DNA of 64,000 nucleotides from an uncultured Oscillospiraceae bacterium (GTDB lineage: Bacteria > Bacillota > Clostridia > Oscillospirales > Acutalibacteraceae): positions 19,048 to 83,047 of the forward strand of contig UQHH01000005.1 in the NCBI GenBank assembly GCA_900540865.1, written 5' to 3'. Positions within the stretch are counted from its first letter, which is position 1. The number at the start of each line of letters is the position of its first letter. The position numbers and the translations under genes were made by a program. The notes below the pieces were generated by a model. That model ran no database searches and was not told the DNA's origin. It worked only from the letters and a program-made list of their open reading frames with translations. Positions 44,001 to 52,272 of this stretch are shown here, piece after piece.

Positions 44001-45107
44001 GTTGTCGGAAAGATTCATGAATCGGCAGACAATACGCTGACGCTCATCGAAAGCGGAAAGGTAAGCTATGTTATTTCCACCTCCTCGAAGGGGCGTATCC
44101 CAACGCGTGACAGCGTAAAAATCCGCAGGAAGACGGTCGAGCGCAATATACCGTGCCTGACCTCCGTCGACACGGCGAACGCCCTCGCGGGCTGCCTGCG
44201 CAGCCGGTACTCCACGCGCAACACGGAGCTTGTAGACATCAACCACATGAGAAGCGAAAAGATGAAGTACGAGTTCACGAAGATGCAGGGCTGCGGCAAC
44301 GACTACATCTATTTCAACTGCCTGAAAAATACCATTACCAATCCGGAGGGCCTGAGCGTGCGCCTTTCCGACAGGCGCTACGGCATCGGCGGAGACGGCA
44401 TTATTTTAATCTGCCCGTCTGAGGTGGCGGACGCTAAGATGCGGATGTTCAACCTCGACGGCTCTGAGGGCAGGATGTGCGGCAACGGCGTGCGCTGCAT
44501 CGGAAAGTTCCTCTATGACCATGATTTAGTCGCGGAGGATAAGGACACCGTATCCATCGAGACGCTGAGCGGCGTCAAGACGCTCAAGGTCTATAAGCAG
44601 GACGGGGAGGTCAAACGCCTGCGCGTCGATATGGGCAAGGCGGAGCTTGACCCGAAATACATCCCGGTTGCGATGGATAAGGATAAAATCATTGACGAGC
44701 CGGTTCAGATTGACGGCAAGGAATACAATATTACCTGTGTTTCCATGGGCAACCCACACTGTGTCGTCTTTGTGGACAATATAGACGGACTGGACATAGA
44801 GGACATCGGGCCGAAGTTCGAGCACGACAGCCTTTTCCCGGAGCGTGTCAACGCGGAATTTGTAAAGGTGCTCGACGCGCATACCATCCGTATGAGGGTA
44901 TGGGAGCGCGGCAGCGGCGAAACATGGGCCTGCGGGACGGGCGCGTGCGCCGTGGCTGTGGCCGCGGTTGAAAACGGCTATTGCCCGATGAACGAGGATA
45001 TTACGGTAAAGCTCAAGGGCGGCGATTTGGTCATCCGTTACACGGGAGACACCGTTTATATGACGGGCGAGGCCGAGCGTGTATTTGAGGGGACAATCGT
45101 CCTGTAA
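41061..45107 (+). CDS. carB-dapF: Fusion: carbamoyl-phosphate synthase large subunit + diaminopimelate epimerase
   Basis: One uninterrupted frame of 1348 codons. Residues 1-1067 are a full CarB: two ATP-grasp halves (starting RVMVIGSGPIVIGQAAEFDY and IIVFGSGPIRIGQGIEFDY) and a C-terminal MGS-like regulatory domain ending LVDINHMRSEK. Residues 1068-1348 (from ATG 44262) are a full DapF, starting MKYEFTKMQGCGNDYIYF, with both catalytic cysteines (RMCGNGVRC and WACGTGACAV). No stop and no good ribosome site lies at the junction, so a bifunctional protein is predicted. A lost stop codon or a sequencing error could also explain it. The carA gene precedes it and dapL lies 2.8 kb downstream. Confidence 0.9.
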   Translation: MPLNKDIKRVMVIGSGPIVIGQAAEFDYAGTQACRALKEEGLEVILINSNPATIMTDNAMADKIYIEPLTLETVKRVIEKERPDSLLSTLGGQTGLTLSMQLAKEGFLERNNVKLLGANPETIDKAEDRQLFKDTMEAIGQPVIPSKVVTDVESAVDFANEIGYPLIIRPAFTLGGTGGGIVENEEELREITSNGLALSPITQVLVEKCISGWKEIEFEVMRDSKGNVITVCSMENFDPVGVHTGDSIVIAPTVTLADKEYQMLRSASLNIISALGVEGGCNCQFALHPESSQYAVIEVNPRVSRSSALASKATGYPIAKVAAKIAIGYTLSEIKNAVTGTTYACFEPALDYVVVKLPKWPFDKFVYAKRSLGTQMKATGEVMAIAPTFEQAIMKAVRGAEISLDTLNSDKFVNMPVEMLRNRLKVCDDERLFCVYQALKKGITVDEVHSITMIDEWFLEKLLKLIDMEKRLSREELSGELYLEAKNMGFLDRVITKLSGKEIKTPAQPVYKMVDTCAAEFAAQTPYFYSTFDEENEAKEFIEANKTGKKTIIVFGSGPIRIGQGIEFDYASVHCVWALKEAGYEVVIVNNNPETVSTDFDTADRLYFEPLTTEDVMGVINTEHPYGVVVAFGGQTAIKLTKYLSDHGVNILGTSADSIDKAEDRERFDELLEKHHIMRPQGFTVMTTEEALEEASKIGYPVLMRPSYVLGGQNMIIAYNDDDIVEYMSIILSQNIENPVLIDKYLMGTELEVDAICDGEDILIPGIMEHIERAGVHSGDSIAVYPAWNINDEMTQKIIQSSRDLALSLDTKGLVNIQYLIYNDDLYVIEVNPRSSRTIPYISKVTGVPMVDLATRAMLGEKLKDMGYGTGLYKKSPYIAVKVPVFSFEKLINVDNHLGPEMKSTGEVLGIAETLEEALYKGLVGAGYKMTKSGGVLITVRNSDKGEIGDVAKKYAELGFKIYATKGTADVLKEYGIDAEVVGKIHESADNTLTLIESGKVSYVISTSSKGRIPTRDSVKIRRKTVERNIPCLTSVDTANALAGCLRSRYSTRNTELVDINHMRSEKMKYEFTKMQGCGNDYIYFNCLKNTITNPEGLSVRLSDRRYGIGGDGIILICPSEVADAKMRMFNLDGSEGRMCGNGVRCIGKFLYDHDLVAEDKDTVSIETLSGVKTLKVYKQDGEVKRLRVDMGKAELDPKYIPVAMDKDKIIDEPVQIDGKEYNITCVSMGNPHCVVFVDNIDGLDIEDIGPKFEHDSLFPERVNAEFVKVLDAHTIRMRVWERGSGETWACGTGACAVAVAAVENGYCPMNEDITVKLKGGDLVIRYTGDTVYMTGEAERVFEGTIVL

Positions 45108-45282
45108 AGCCTTCTGGCTTGGACAACAAGTTTGGAATTCTTCGGCGGAGGCGCTGTATTTTCGCCGGACGCATATTATTTTCATAGGGAACCCATGCGC
45201 AGAATGTTACGTTCTGCGTATTGTGGTTTCTCAGGGGACAGGCAAGGACAACAAAAAAAGTAATGGAAAAGGACGATGAGGA

Positions 45283-46884
45283 ATGACAAAATATATTTTT
45301 GTAACAGGCGGAGTAGTTTCCGGTTTGGGAAAAGGCATCACGGCGGCTTCTCTGGGCAGGCTTTTAAAGGCGAGGGGACTTAAGGTCGCGGCGCAGAAGC
45401 TCGACCCGTACATCAACGTAGACCCCGGTACGATGAGCCCGTACCAGCACGGCGAGGTGTTCGTTACGGAGGACGGCGCGGAAACCGACCTCGACCTCGG
45501 CCACTACGAGCGCTTTATCGACGAAAACCTGAACAAATACTCAAACCTCACCACAGGCAAGGTGTATTCGAACGTCCTTGACAAAGAGAGAAGGGGAGAA
45601 TATCTTGGGCAGACCGTCCAGGTCATTCCTCACATTACAAACGAAATCAAGAACTTCATCTACAGCGTCGGAAAGAAGTCGAACGCGGACGTCGTTATCA
45701 CGGAAATCGGCGGCACGGTCGGCGATATTGAAAGCCAGCCGTTTTTGGAGGCGATTCGCCAGGTATCGCTGGAGGTCGGCCCGACCAACTGCATTTTTGT
45801 ACATGTAACGCTTGTCCCGTATATCAAGAGCTCTGGCGAGCATAAATCGAAGCCCACACAGCACAGCGTCAAGGAGCTGCGCTCGCTCGGCATCAATCCC
45901 GACATCATCGTACTGCGCTGTGACGAGCCGATTGACGAGGGTATCTTCAAGAAAATCGCGCTGTTCTGCAACGTAAAGCCCGACTGCGTCATCGAAAACA
46001 TCACGCTGCCCGTGCTTTACCAGGCGCCGCTGATGCTTGAAAAGAACAATTTTTCCGACATTGTGTGCCGTGAGCTGTGCATTGAAAACAAGCCCGGCGA
46101 CATGACCGAGTGGCTCGAAATGCTGGGGCGCATCGATTCGAGGAATAAAAGAGTAAAGATTGCGCTCGTCGGCAAATACGTGCAGCTGCACGACGCGTAT
46201 CTTTCAGTCGCGGAAGCGCTCAATCACGCGGGCTATGAAAACGCCGCGGACGTTGACATTGAATGGGTGGACGCGGAGCTTGTAACCGAATATACCGCGA
46301 AGGAGCTTCTCGGCGGCTGCAGCGGTATTCTCGTGCCCGGCGGCTTTGGCGACAGGGGCATCGAGGGCAAAATAGAGGCGGCGAAATACGCGAGGGAAAA
46401 CAATATCCCGTACCTTGGCATCTGCCTTGGTATGCAGACGGCGGTCATTGAGTTCGGCAGGAACGTGCTCGGCTACGAGGACGCAAATTCCGGCGAGTTC
46501 GCGCCGGAGTCGGAAAACCGTGTGATTGATTTGATGCCCGACCAGCAGGGAGTCGTTTCAAAGGGCGGCACCATGCGCCTGGGCGCGTACCCGTGCAAAA
46601 TCAGGGAAGGCTCGATGATGTCGAAGGCTTACGGAAAGAACGAGATAGCCGAGCGCCACCGCCACCGCTATGAGTTTAACAACGATTACCGCGAGGAATT
46701 CGAGTCCCGCGGCATGCTCGTGACGGGAACGTCGCCCAACGGCATGCTCGTTGAGGCGGTCGAAATCCCGGAAAACCGTTTTTATGTCGGCGTGCAGTAT
46801 CACCCGGAGTTCAAGAGCCGCCCGAACTTTGCCCACCCGCTGTTCAGGGAGTTTGTAAAGGCCGCGCTTGAGCATCAGGGGTAA
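45283..46884 (+). CDS. pyrG: CTP synthase
   Basis: This 533-residue enzyme makes CTP from UTP, ATP and glutamine. The synthetase domain starts KYIFVTGGVVSGLGKGI and includes QKLDPYINVDPGTMSPYQHG. The C-terminal glutaminase domain has GICLGMQTAV and VQYHPEFKSRP. The 175-base gap from carB-dapF contains a hairpin (CGCAGAA / TTCTGCG at 45198-45218) but no T run and no clear CTP-stuttering leader. It may be co-transcribed with carAB. Confidence 0.96.
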   Translation: MTKYIFVTGGVVSGLGKGITAASLGRLLKARGLKVAAQKLDPYINVDPGTMSPYQHGEVFVTEDGAETDLDLGHYERFIDENLNKYSNLTTGKVYSNVLDKERRGEYLGQTVQVIPHITNEIKNFIYSVGKKSNADVVITEIGGTVGDIESQPFLEAIRQVSLEVGPTNCIFVHVTLVPYIKSSGEHKSKPTQHSVKELRSLGINPDIIVLRCDEPIDEGIFKKIALFCNVKPDCVIENITLPVLYQAPLMLEKNNFSDIVCRELCIENKPGDMTEWLEMLGRIDSRNKRVKIALVGKYVQLHDAYLSVAEALNHAGYENAADVDIEWVDAELVTEYTAKELLGGCSGILVPGGFGDRGIEGKIEAAKYARENNIPYLGICLGMQTAVIEFGRNVLGYEDANSGEFAPESENRVIDLMPDQQGVVSKGGTMRLGAYPCKIREGSMMSKAYGKNEIAERHRHRYEFNNDYREEFESRGMLVTGTSPNGMLVEAVEIPENRFYVGVQYHPEFKSRPNFAHPLFREFVKAALEHQG

Positions 46885-46902
46885 CAGGCTTATTAAGCAG
46901 GG

Positions 46903-46953
46903 TTTGGTGCGAACCATAAGTATACATAAAAGTGCTTAGAGGTTCGCACCAAA
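46903..46953. repeat. Perfect 13-bp inverted repeat after pyrG
   Basis: TTTGGTGCGAACC (46903-46915) and GGTTCGCACCAAA (46941-46953) flank a 25-base AT-rich loop, 18 bases after the pyrG stop. No T run follows on the plus strand, so it is a poor classical terminator. It may be a stabilising stem or a small palindromic repeat. The following 120 AT-rich bases are the likely leader of the CRISPR array. Confidence 0.6.
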
Positions 46954-47076
46954 AAGCATGATTTATAAAGGTCTAATAAAGAATCTGGCATCCTGATTTT
47001 AATACAAAAAGATGCTTTATCCTTTGTTCTTGTGCAACATACATATGCTTTCAATGCTTTTTTGTATTATTTTACT

Positions 47077-47430
47077 GTCGTCGTTCGTGAGAACGGCGTG
47101 GATTGAAATGCGGCATGCTCAAAAAAAGAGAAAGTAAAGCAAAGTCGTCGTTCGTGAGAACGGCGTGGATTGAAATTTGCCGTGTTTTTGCCCGGACGTA
47201 TATTGCAGCGTCGCCGCCACTCGGCGGCGTGGATTGAAATATTGCCACTACTTTTATGATACCACACATTTTAGCGTCGCCGCCACTCGGCGGCGTGGAT
47301 TGAAATTGCCTCCTGTAAATCAAGAGACAATGCGCATTGTCGTCGCCGCCACTCGGCGGCGTGGATTGAAATAGATTTGGCAGGATGATGAGCTAAACCA
47401 CGAAGAAGTCGCCGCCACTCGGCGGCGTGG
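47077..47430 (+). CRISPR. Short CRISPR array, type I-C-like repeats, two repeat families, no cas genes
   Basis: Six repeats and five spacers. Repeats of 33 bases lie at 47077, 47144, 47208, 47274 and 47340, and a truncated one at about 47408. Spacers are 34, 31, 33, 33 and about 35 bases and are unrelated to each other. The shared 3' end GGCGTGGATTGAAAT is typical of subtype I-C and sets the orientation, with the AT-rich leader upstream. Repeats 1-2 have the stem GTCGTTC / GAACGGC around GTGA. Repeats 3-6 have CGCCGCC / GGCGGCG around ACTC. The last repeat loses its end (GTGGGTAAAG). No cas gene occurs in the 64 kb. Confidence 0.88.
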
Positions 47431-47478
47431 GTAAAGAAAAAACCTGTCCTTGCAGGATTGTATCTGGGAGGGAGTAAT

Positions 47479-47856
47479 ATGTGGTTTTGGGTCTTTATGC
47501 TGGCGGTAAACCTGTTGCTCCCCCTTTCCATGCTCGGCTTCGGCAGCCTTTTTTACAAAAAACCGCCGGATAAAATCAACAGTGCGTTTGGCTACCGCAC
47601 AAAAATGTCGATGAAAAATAGGGACACCTGGAAATTTGCGCACCGTACCTGCGGTAAGCTATGGCGTACGCTGGGGATTGCGCTGCTCGTCCTTACCGTC
47701 ATCGCCATGCTGTTCCTGCTCGGCAGGGGCATTGAAACCACCGCGTTTTTCGCGGCTGGAATCCTGGTTTTCCAGCTTATCGCCATGCTTGGCTCCATTA
47801 TCCCGGTCGAGCGCGCGCTCAGAAAAACGTTCGACGAGAACGGCAGGCGCAGGTGA
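47479..47856 (+). CDS. SdpI-family membrane protein
   Basis: This 125-residue protein has three hydrophobic segments. The SdpI-family motif between the first and second reads FGYRTKMSMKNRDTWKFAHR. In Bacillus, SdpI gives immunity to the SdpC toxin, but most clostridial relatives have no known partner, and no toxin gene is seen nearby. The ATG at 47479 follows GGGAGGGAG. It lies directly after the CRISPR array. Confidence 0.82.
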   Translation: MWFWVFMLAVNLLLPLSMLGFGSLFYKKPPDKINSAFGYRTKMSMKNRDTWKFAHRTCGKLWRTLGIALLVLTVIAMLFLLGRGIETTAFFAAGILVFQLIAMLGSIIPVERALRKTFDENGRRR

Positions 47857-47942
47857 TTCGGCAAACTTATTTTTGAATCGAAATTTCCGGCCCCAAACGG
47901 GCATCTTATATACATAACCCGATTCAGGAAAGGATGATTTAC

Positions 47943-49121
47943 ATGAAAATCAACACGAACTACCAAAACGTACAGGATAGCTACCTGTTTTCGACAATTG
48001 CCAAAAAGGTAAACGAATTTGGGGAAGCGCATCCCGATAAAAAGCTGATTCGTTTAGGAATAGGCGATGTGACGAAGCCCCTGTGCCCGGCTGTCATTTC
48101 TGCTCTGCACGGCGCGGTCGACGAAATGGCGGATGCCTCTACCTTCCGCGGCTATGGGCCGGAACAGGGCTACGACTTCCTGCGCACGCAGCTCAAGGCC
48201 TATTATATGCGGCACGACGTGGAGCTTGAGCAGGGTGAGATTTTCGTGAGCGACGGCGCGAAGAGCGACGTCGGCAACATCCTGGATTTATTTGACAAGG
48301 ACAATACCGTCTTGGTGCCCGACCCGGTCTACCCCGTGTATGTGGATACGAACACCATGGCGGGCAGGAAGATTGTCTACATGAACGCGATGGCTGAAAA
48401 CGGCTTTTTACCCCTTCCGGACGAAAGCGTAAAGGCGGACATTATCTATTTATGCTCACCGAACAACCCGACCGGCGCTGTGTACAGCCGTGAGCAGCTA
48501 AAGCAGTGGGTCGATTACGCAAACGCAAACGGCGCGGTTATCCTGTTCGACGCCGCGTATGAGGCGTTTATCTCCGACCCGGCCCTTCCCCGAAGCATAT
48601 ACCAGATTGAAGGCGCGAAAACGTGCGCCATCGAGTTTTGCTCTTTCTCCAAAACAGCCGGCTTTACCGGCACGCGCTGCGGCTATACCATCGTACCGTT
48701 TGCGCTTGAGCGCCAGGGGATGGAGCTCAACAAAATGTGGCTGCGCCGCCAGACGACAAAGTTCAACGGCGTGCCTTATATTGTCCAAAAGGGCGCCGCC
48801 GCCGTCTTTACAGAGGAAGGGCAGAAGCAGGTAAAAGAAACCATCGGCTATTATATGGAGAACGCCGCCATCATCGCCAAGGCGTTCGACGAGCTCGGCG
48901 TATGGTACACGGGCGGTAAAAATTCCCCGTATATCTGGCTTAAGTGCCCCGGCGGCATGAAATCGTGGGAATATTTCGATTACCTGCTCGAAAACGCGAA
49001 CGTCGTCGGTACGCCCGGCGCGGGCTTTGGGCAAAACGGCGAGGGCTTTTTCCGCCTGACCGCGTTTGGCGGCCGTGAAAATACGATAGAAGCGGTCAGG
49101 AGAATCAAAAGCCTGAAATAA
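47943..49121 (+). CDS. dapL: LL-diaminopimelate aminotransferase
   Basis: This 392-residue PLP enzyme converts tetrahydrodipicolinate directly to LL-DAP. It has the DapL pattern KKLIRLGIGDVTKPL, SDGAKSDVGNI and the PLP-lysine segment EFCSFSKTAGFTGTRCGY. It makes the substrate for DapF, here fused to CarB a short distance upstream. The ATG at 47943 follows AGGAAAGGAT. The product serves lysine and peptidoglycan synthesis. Confidence 0.95.
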   Translation: MKINTNYQNVQDSYLFSTIAKKVNEFGEAHPDKKLIRLGIGDVTKPLCPAVISALHGAVDEMADASTFRGYGPEQGYDFLRTQLKAYYMRHDVELEQGEIFVSDGAKSDVGNILDLFDKDNTVLVPDPVYPVYVDTNTMAGRKIVYMNAMAENGFLPLPDESVKADIIYLCSPNNPTGAVYSREQLKQWVDYANANGAVILFDAAYEAFISDPALPRSIYQIEGAKTCAIEFCSFSKTAGFTGTRCGYTIVPFALERQGMELNKMWLRRQTTKFNGVPYIVQKGAAAVFTEEGQKQVKETIGYYMENAAIIAKAFDELGVWYTGGKNSPYIWLKCPGGMKSWEYFDYLLENANVVGTPGAGFGQNGEGFFRLTAFGGRENTIEAVRRIKSLK

Positions 49122-49229
49122 AACGGCTTGATATTAAGGAAACACAGCAGCCCGCCTTTGCGGGAGGCTTTTTGAGGGGCGGGCGGTATGTTCCCGCCCC
49201 GTTTGCTGTCTGAACAGAGAGAGGGAGCT

Positions 49230-51131
49230 ATGGCTTTTTTACCCATAACGAAAAAAGAAATGGAACAGCGCGGCTGGGACAGGCCGGACTTTGTGTTTGT
49301 CACGGGCGACGCGTACGTCGACCATCCGAGCTTCGGTGTGAGCATTCTGTCGCGCCTGCTGGAATCAAAGGGATACCGCGTCTGCATCCTTGCGCAGCCA
49401 GACTGGAAAAACGATCGCGATTTTACGCGCTTTGGAAGGCCGAAGCTCGGCTTTCTCGTCACGTCCGGCAATATCGACAGCATGGTCGCGCACTACACGG
49501 CGGCAAAGCGCAAACGCAGCGACGATATGTACTCTCCCGGCGGCAGGGCGGGCAAACGCCCCGACCGCGCGGTAATTGTCTATTCCAAAATCATCAAACG
49601 GCTGTATCCGGACGTTCCTGTTATTATCGGCGGGTTAGAGGCGTCCTTGCGCCGGTTTGCCCATTACGATTACTGGGACGATAATGTGCGCCCTTCTGTT
49701 TTAATCGACAGCGGCGCGGATATTTTAACCTACGGCATGGGAGAGAACCAGACGCTTGAAATCGCCCGCCGTTTAAACGAGGGGCTTCCCGTTTCGGCGC
49801 TGTATGACATCAGGGGAATTTGCTACGCGGTCGATACAAAGGATTATGTTCCAATGCCCGCCGCCGACTGCCCGTCATATGAGAGGGTAAGGGAATCCAA
49901 AAAAGAGTACGCTGCGGCCTGCCGTAAGCAGATGGAGGAGCAGGACACGGTGCGCGGGCGCACGGTCATCCAGCGCCACGGCGGAAAAATCGTTATACAG
50001 AACCCGCCGATGCCGCCGCTTTGTACGGACGAGCTTGATTTTGTTTATTCTCTCCCATATGAGAGAATGTACCATCCGATGTATGAAAGTATGGGCGGCG
50101 TGCCGGGAATAGAAGAAGTCGAATTTTCCATTACGCACAACCGCGGCTGCTTCGGCGCGTGCAACTTCTGCTCAATTGCGTTTCACCAGGGCAGGGCCGT
50201 CACCGTAAGAAGCGAACAGTCTGTGCTGGACGAAGCAAAACGCCTGACGGAAAACCCGCGCTTTAAAGGCTATATCCACGACGTAGGCGGCCCGACCGCG
50301 AATTTCCGCCTGCCGTCGTGCAAAATACAGGAAAAGGCCGGGCTTTGCAAAAACAGGAAATGCCTTGCCCCTAAGCCGTGCAGGCAGCTGCAGGTATCTC
50401 ATACGGAGTATTTGGGCCTTCTGCGCAAGCTGCGCGCCCTGCCAAAGGTGAAAAAGGTGTTTATCCGCAGCGGCATCCGGTTCGATTACATGCTGGAGGA
50501 TGAAAACGGCGAATTCTTCCGCGAGCTTGTAAACCACCACATAAGCGGGCAGCTCAAGGTCGCGCCGGAGCACTGCTCGGCGGCGGTGCTCGATAAAATG
50601 GGCAAGCCGCATATTGAAGCCTACAAGCGCTTCCAGGACGAGTTTTACCGCATGACGAGGCAGGCCGGCAAGGAGCAGTACCTCGTGCCTTACCTGATGT
50701 CCTCCCATCCCGGTTCTACCATGAAGGACGCGGTGGAGCTTGCGCTGTTTTTAAAGCGTGAGCGAATCCGTCCGGAGCAGGTACAGGACTTTTACCCGAC
50801 GCCCGGCACGGTTTCGACCTGCATGTTCTATACGGGGCTCGACCCGTACACGATGGAGGAGGTCTATGTGCCGCGCACGCAGAAGGAGAAGTCAATGCAG
50901 CGCGCGCTTTTGCAGTATTTCAACCCGAAAAACAGGCAGCTCGTTATTGACGCGCTCAAAGCGGCTGGCAGGACGGACTTAATCGGCAGCGGGAAAAACT
51001 GCCTTGTCGCGCCCACGCCGCAGTATCTGGCGGAGCTGAAAGCACGCGATACAAGAAAAGGCAAAAGCCGCCCCATCAGCAAAAAAACGGGGAATAGAGG
51101 CTCAGGCGGAAAGCGGGGCAGAGGCAGATGA
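49230..51131 (+). CDS. YgiQ-family radical SAM protein
   Basis: This 633-residue protein has an N-terminal cobalamin-binding-like domain (~1-200) and a radical SAM core with the cluster motif GCFGACNFC (CxxxCxxC). It has the further conserved cysteine-rich segment CKNRKCLAPKPC and a basic C-terminal tail (KSRPISKKTGNRGSGGKRG). This is the widespread UPF0313/YgiQ family, whose reaction is unknown. The ATG at 49230 follows GAGGGAG. Its stop overlaps the next gene. Confidence 0.9.
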   Translation: MAFLPITKKEMEQRGWDRPDFVFVTGDAYVDHPSFGVSILSRLLESKGYRVCILAQPDWKNDRDFTRFGRPKLGFLVTSGNIDSMVAHYTAAKRKRSDDMYSPGGRAGKRPDRAVIVYSKIIKRLYPDVPVIIGGLEASLRRFAHYDYWDDNVRPSVLIDSGADILTYGMGENQTLEIARRLNEGLPVSALYDIRGICYAVDTKDYVPMPAADCPSYERVRESKKEYAAACRKQMEEQDTVRGRTVIQRHGGKIVIQNPPMPPLCTDELDFVYSLPYERMYHPMYESMGGVPGIEEVEFSITHNRGCFGACNFCSIAFHQGRAVTVRSEQSVLDEAKRLTENPRFKGYIHDVGGPTANFRLPSCKIQEKAGLCKNRKCLAPKPCRQLQVSHTEYLGLLRKLRALPKVKKVFIRSGIRFDYMLEDENGEFFRELVNHHISGQLKVAPEHCSAAVLDKMGKPHIEAYKRFQDEFYRMTRQAGKEQYLVPYLMSSHPGSTMKDAVELALFLKRERIRPEQVQDFYPTPGTVSTCMFYTGLDPYTMEEVYVPRTQKEKSMQRALLQYFNPKNRQLVIDALKAAGRTDLIGSGKNCLVAPTPQYLAELKARDTRKGKSRPISKKTGNRGSGGKRGRGR

Positions 51132-52048
51132 CCAGGCGTATGAAAAAGCGCGTTACCGCGCTTTCCTGCACAGCTTTGCTGCTTGTACTTAGCCTGCTGT
51201 TTTCGTTTGGAAAGCCGCTCGGCATCCCGTCATGGCAGGACATTTACGCGGCCTTCGGCTTTACGGACGTAAACCCGGAATCTGGGGAATTGTCCGTGCA
51301 TTTTTTGAATGTCGGCTGTGCGGACAGCGTATATATCAACTGCGGGGCGTTCAATATACTAATCGACGCGGGCAACGAAGGCCTGCAAAATAAGCCCGTG
51401 AACTACCTGCGGGAAAACGGGGTAAAAAAGCTCGACCTTGTTATCGCGACGCACCCGGACAAAGACCACATCGGCGGGATGGAGGAAGTGACTGGAAGTT
51501 TTCCGGTCGAACGGTTCTGGATGCCGCGGGTGAAGGAAAAGCTCGTCCCGGACTCCGATTTTTACACCGGAATGCTTTGGAGCTTGGAAAAACAGGGGAC
51601 AGAAGTCACTTATCCGTGGGCGGGAGAGCGCCTGCAACTCGGCGATATGGTATTTACCGTGCTGTCGCCGTCCAAAATTTACAGCGATACGAACAACAGC
51701 TCGGTTGTGGTAAAATTGAACTTTGGCAAGAACAGCTTCCTTTTTACCGGCGACGCGGAGAAAAAGGCGGAAAGCGACATGCTCAAAAGCGGCATGAGCT
51801 TAAAGGCGGACGTGTTAAAGGTCGGCCACCACGGCAGCAAAAGCTCGTCTACCAAAGAATTTTTAAAGGCGGTTTCCCCGCGGTACGCGGTAATAAGCGT
51901 TGGGGATAACAGCTACGGCCTGCCGAAAAAAACGGTAATCAAACGGATTGAAAAGCTCGGCGCAGAGGTTTACCGGACCGACCGGTACGGTACCGTCGTA
52001 TTTTACAGCGACGGCGAGCGGCTCACCATACATACGCAAAGGAGTTAA
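51128..52048 (+). CDS. Secreted ComEC/Rec2-like metallo-beta-lactamase hydrolase
   Basis: This 306-residue protein has an N-terminal signal or anchor segment (residues ~8-27). A ComEC-type metallo-beta-lactamase domain follows, with HFLNVGCADSVYI, the metal motif THPDKDHIGG, LFTGDAEKKAE and KVGHHGSKSS. It lacks the membrane channel of ComEC, so it is a stand-alone extracellular hydrolase, perhaps a nuclease. It overlaps the YgiQ gene and is followed by a DUF3006 gene, a common pairing. Confidence 0.87.
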   Translation: MTRRMKKRVTALSCTALLLVLSLLFSFGKPLGIPSWQDIYAAFGFTDVNPESGELSVHFLNVGCADSVYINCGAFNILIDAGNEGLQNKPVNYLRENGVKKLDLVIATHPDKDHIGGMEEVTGSFPVERFWMPRVKEKLVPDSDFYTGMLWSLEKQGTEVTYPWAGERLQLGDMVFTVLSPSKIYSDTNNSSVVVKLNFGKNSFLFTGDAEKKAESDMLKSGMSLKADVLKVGHHGSKSSSTKEFLKAVSPRYAVISVGDNSYGLPKKTVIKRIEKLGAEVYRTDRYGTVVFYSDGERLTIHTQRS

Positions 52049-52052
52049 GAAG

Positions 52053-52214
52053 ATGAAAACCTTGAAAATCGACCGGTTCGACCCGCAGTACGCTATCTGC
52101 ACCGACAAAGAGAAAAAGTTTTACGCGATTGAGCTCTCTGAGCTTCCCAAGGGCGCAAAGCAGGGCGATATTCTTTTGATTCAGGACGACGGCGGCATTA
52201 CAATCAGGAAATGA
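52053..52214 (+). CDS. DUF3006 small protein
   Basis: This 53-residue protein fits the DUF3006 pattern: KIDRFDPQYAICTDKEK, then a short ELP/AKQGDIL segment (DILLIQDDGGITI). Such proteins are usually encoded beside ComEC-like hydrolases, as here (4-base gap). AAGGAGT precedes the ATG at 52053. The function is unknown. Confidence 0.78.
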   Translation: MKTLKIDRFDPQYAICTDKEKKFYAIELSELPKGAKQGDILLIQDDGGITIRK

Positions 52215-52237
52215 ATGTAAGATTGTTCGCGCATTTC

Positions 52238-52266
52238 TTGACAAATCGCGCCGCGTTTACTATACT
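52238..52266 (+). promoter_or_regulatory. Promoter of the T-box / tyrS transcript
   Basis: Perfect TTGACA, a 17-base spacer and TATACT. Transcription should start near 52273. Confidence 0.8.
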
Positions 52267-52272
52267 AGACCA

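Noticed and set aside
47177..47374. Open frames on both strands across the CRISPR array
   Set aside because: They arise from the repeated sequence, which has no stop in some frames. They have no ribosome site and the peptides simply repeat the CRISPR unit.
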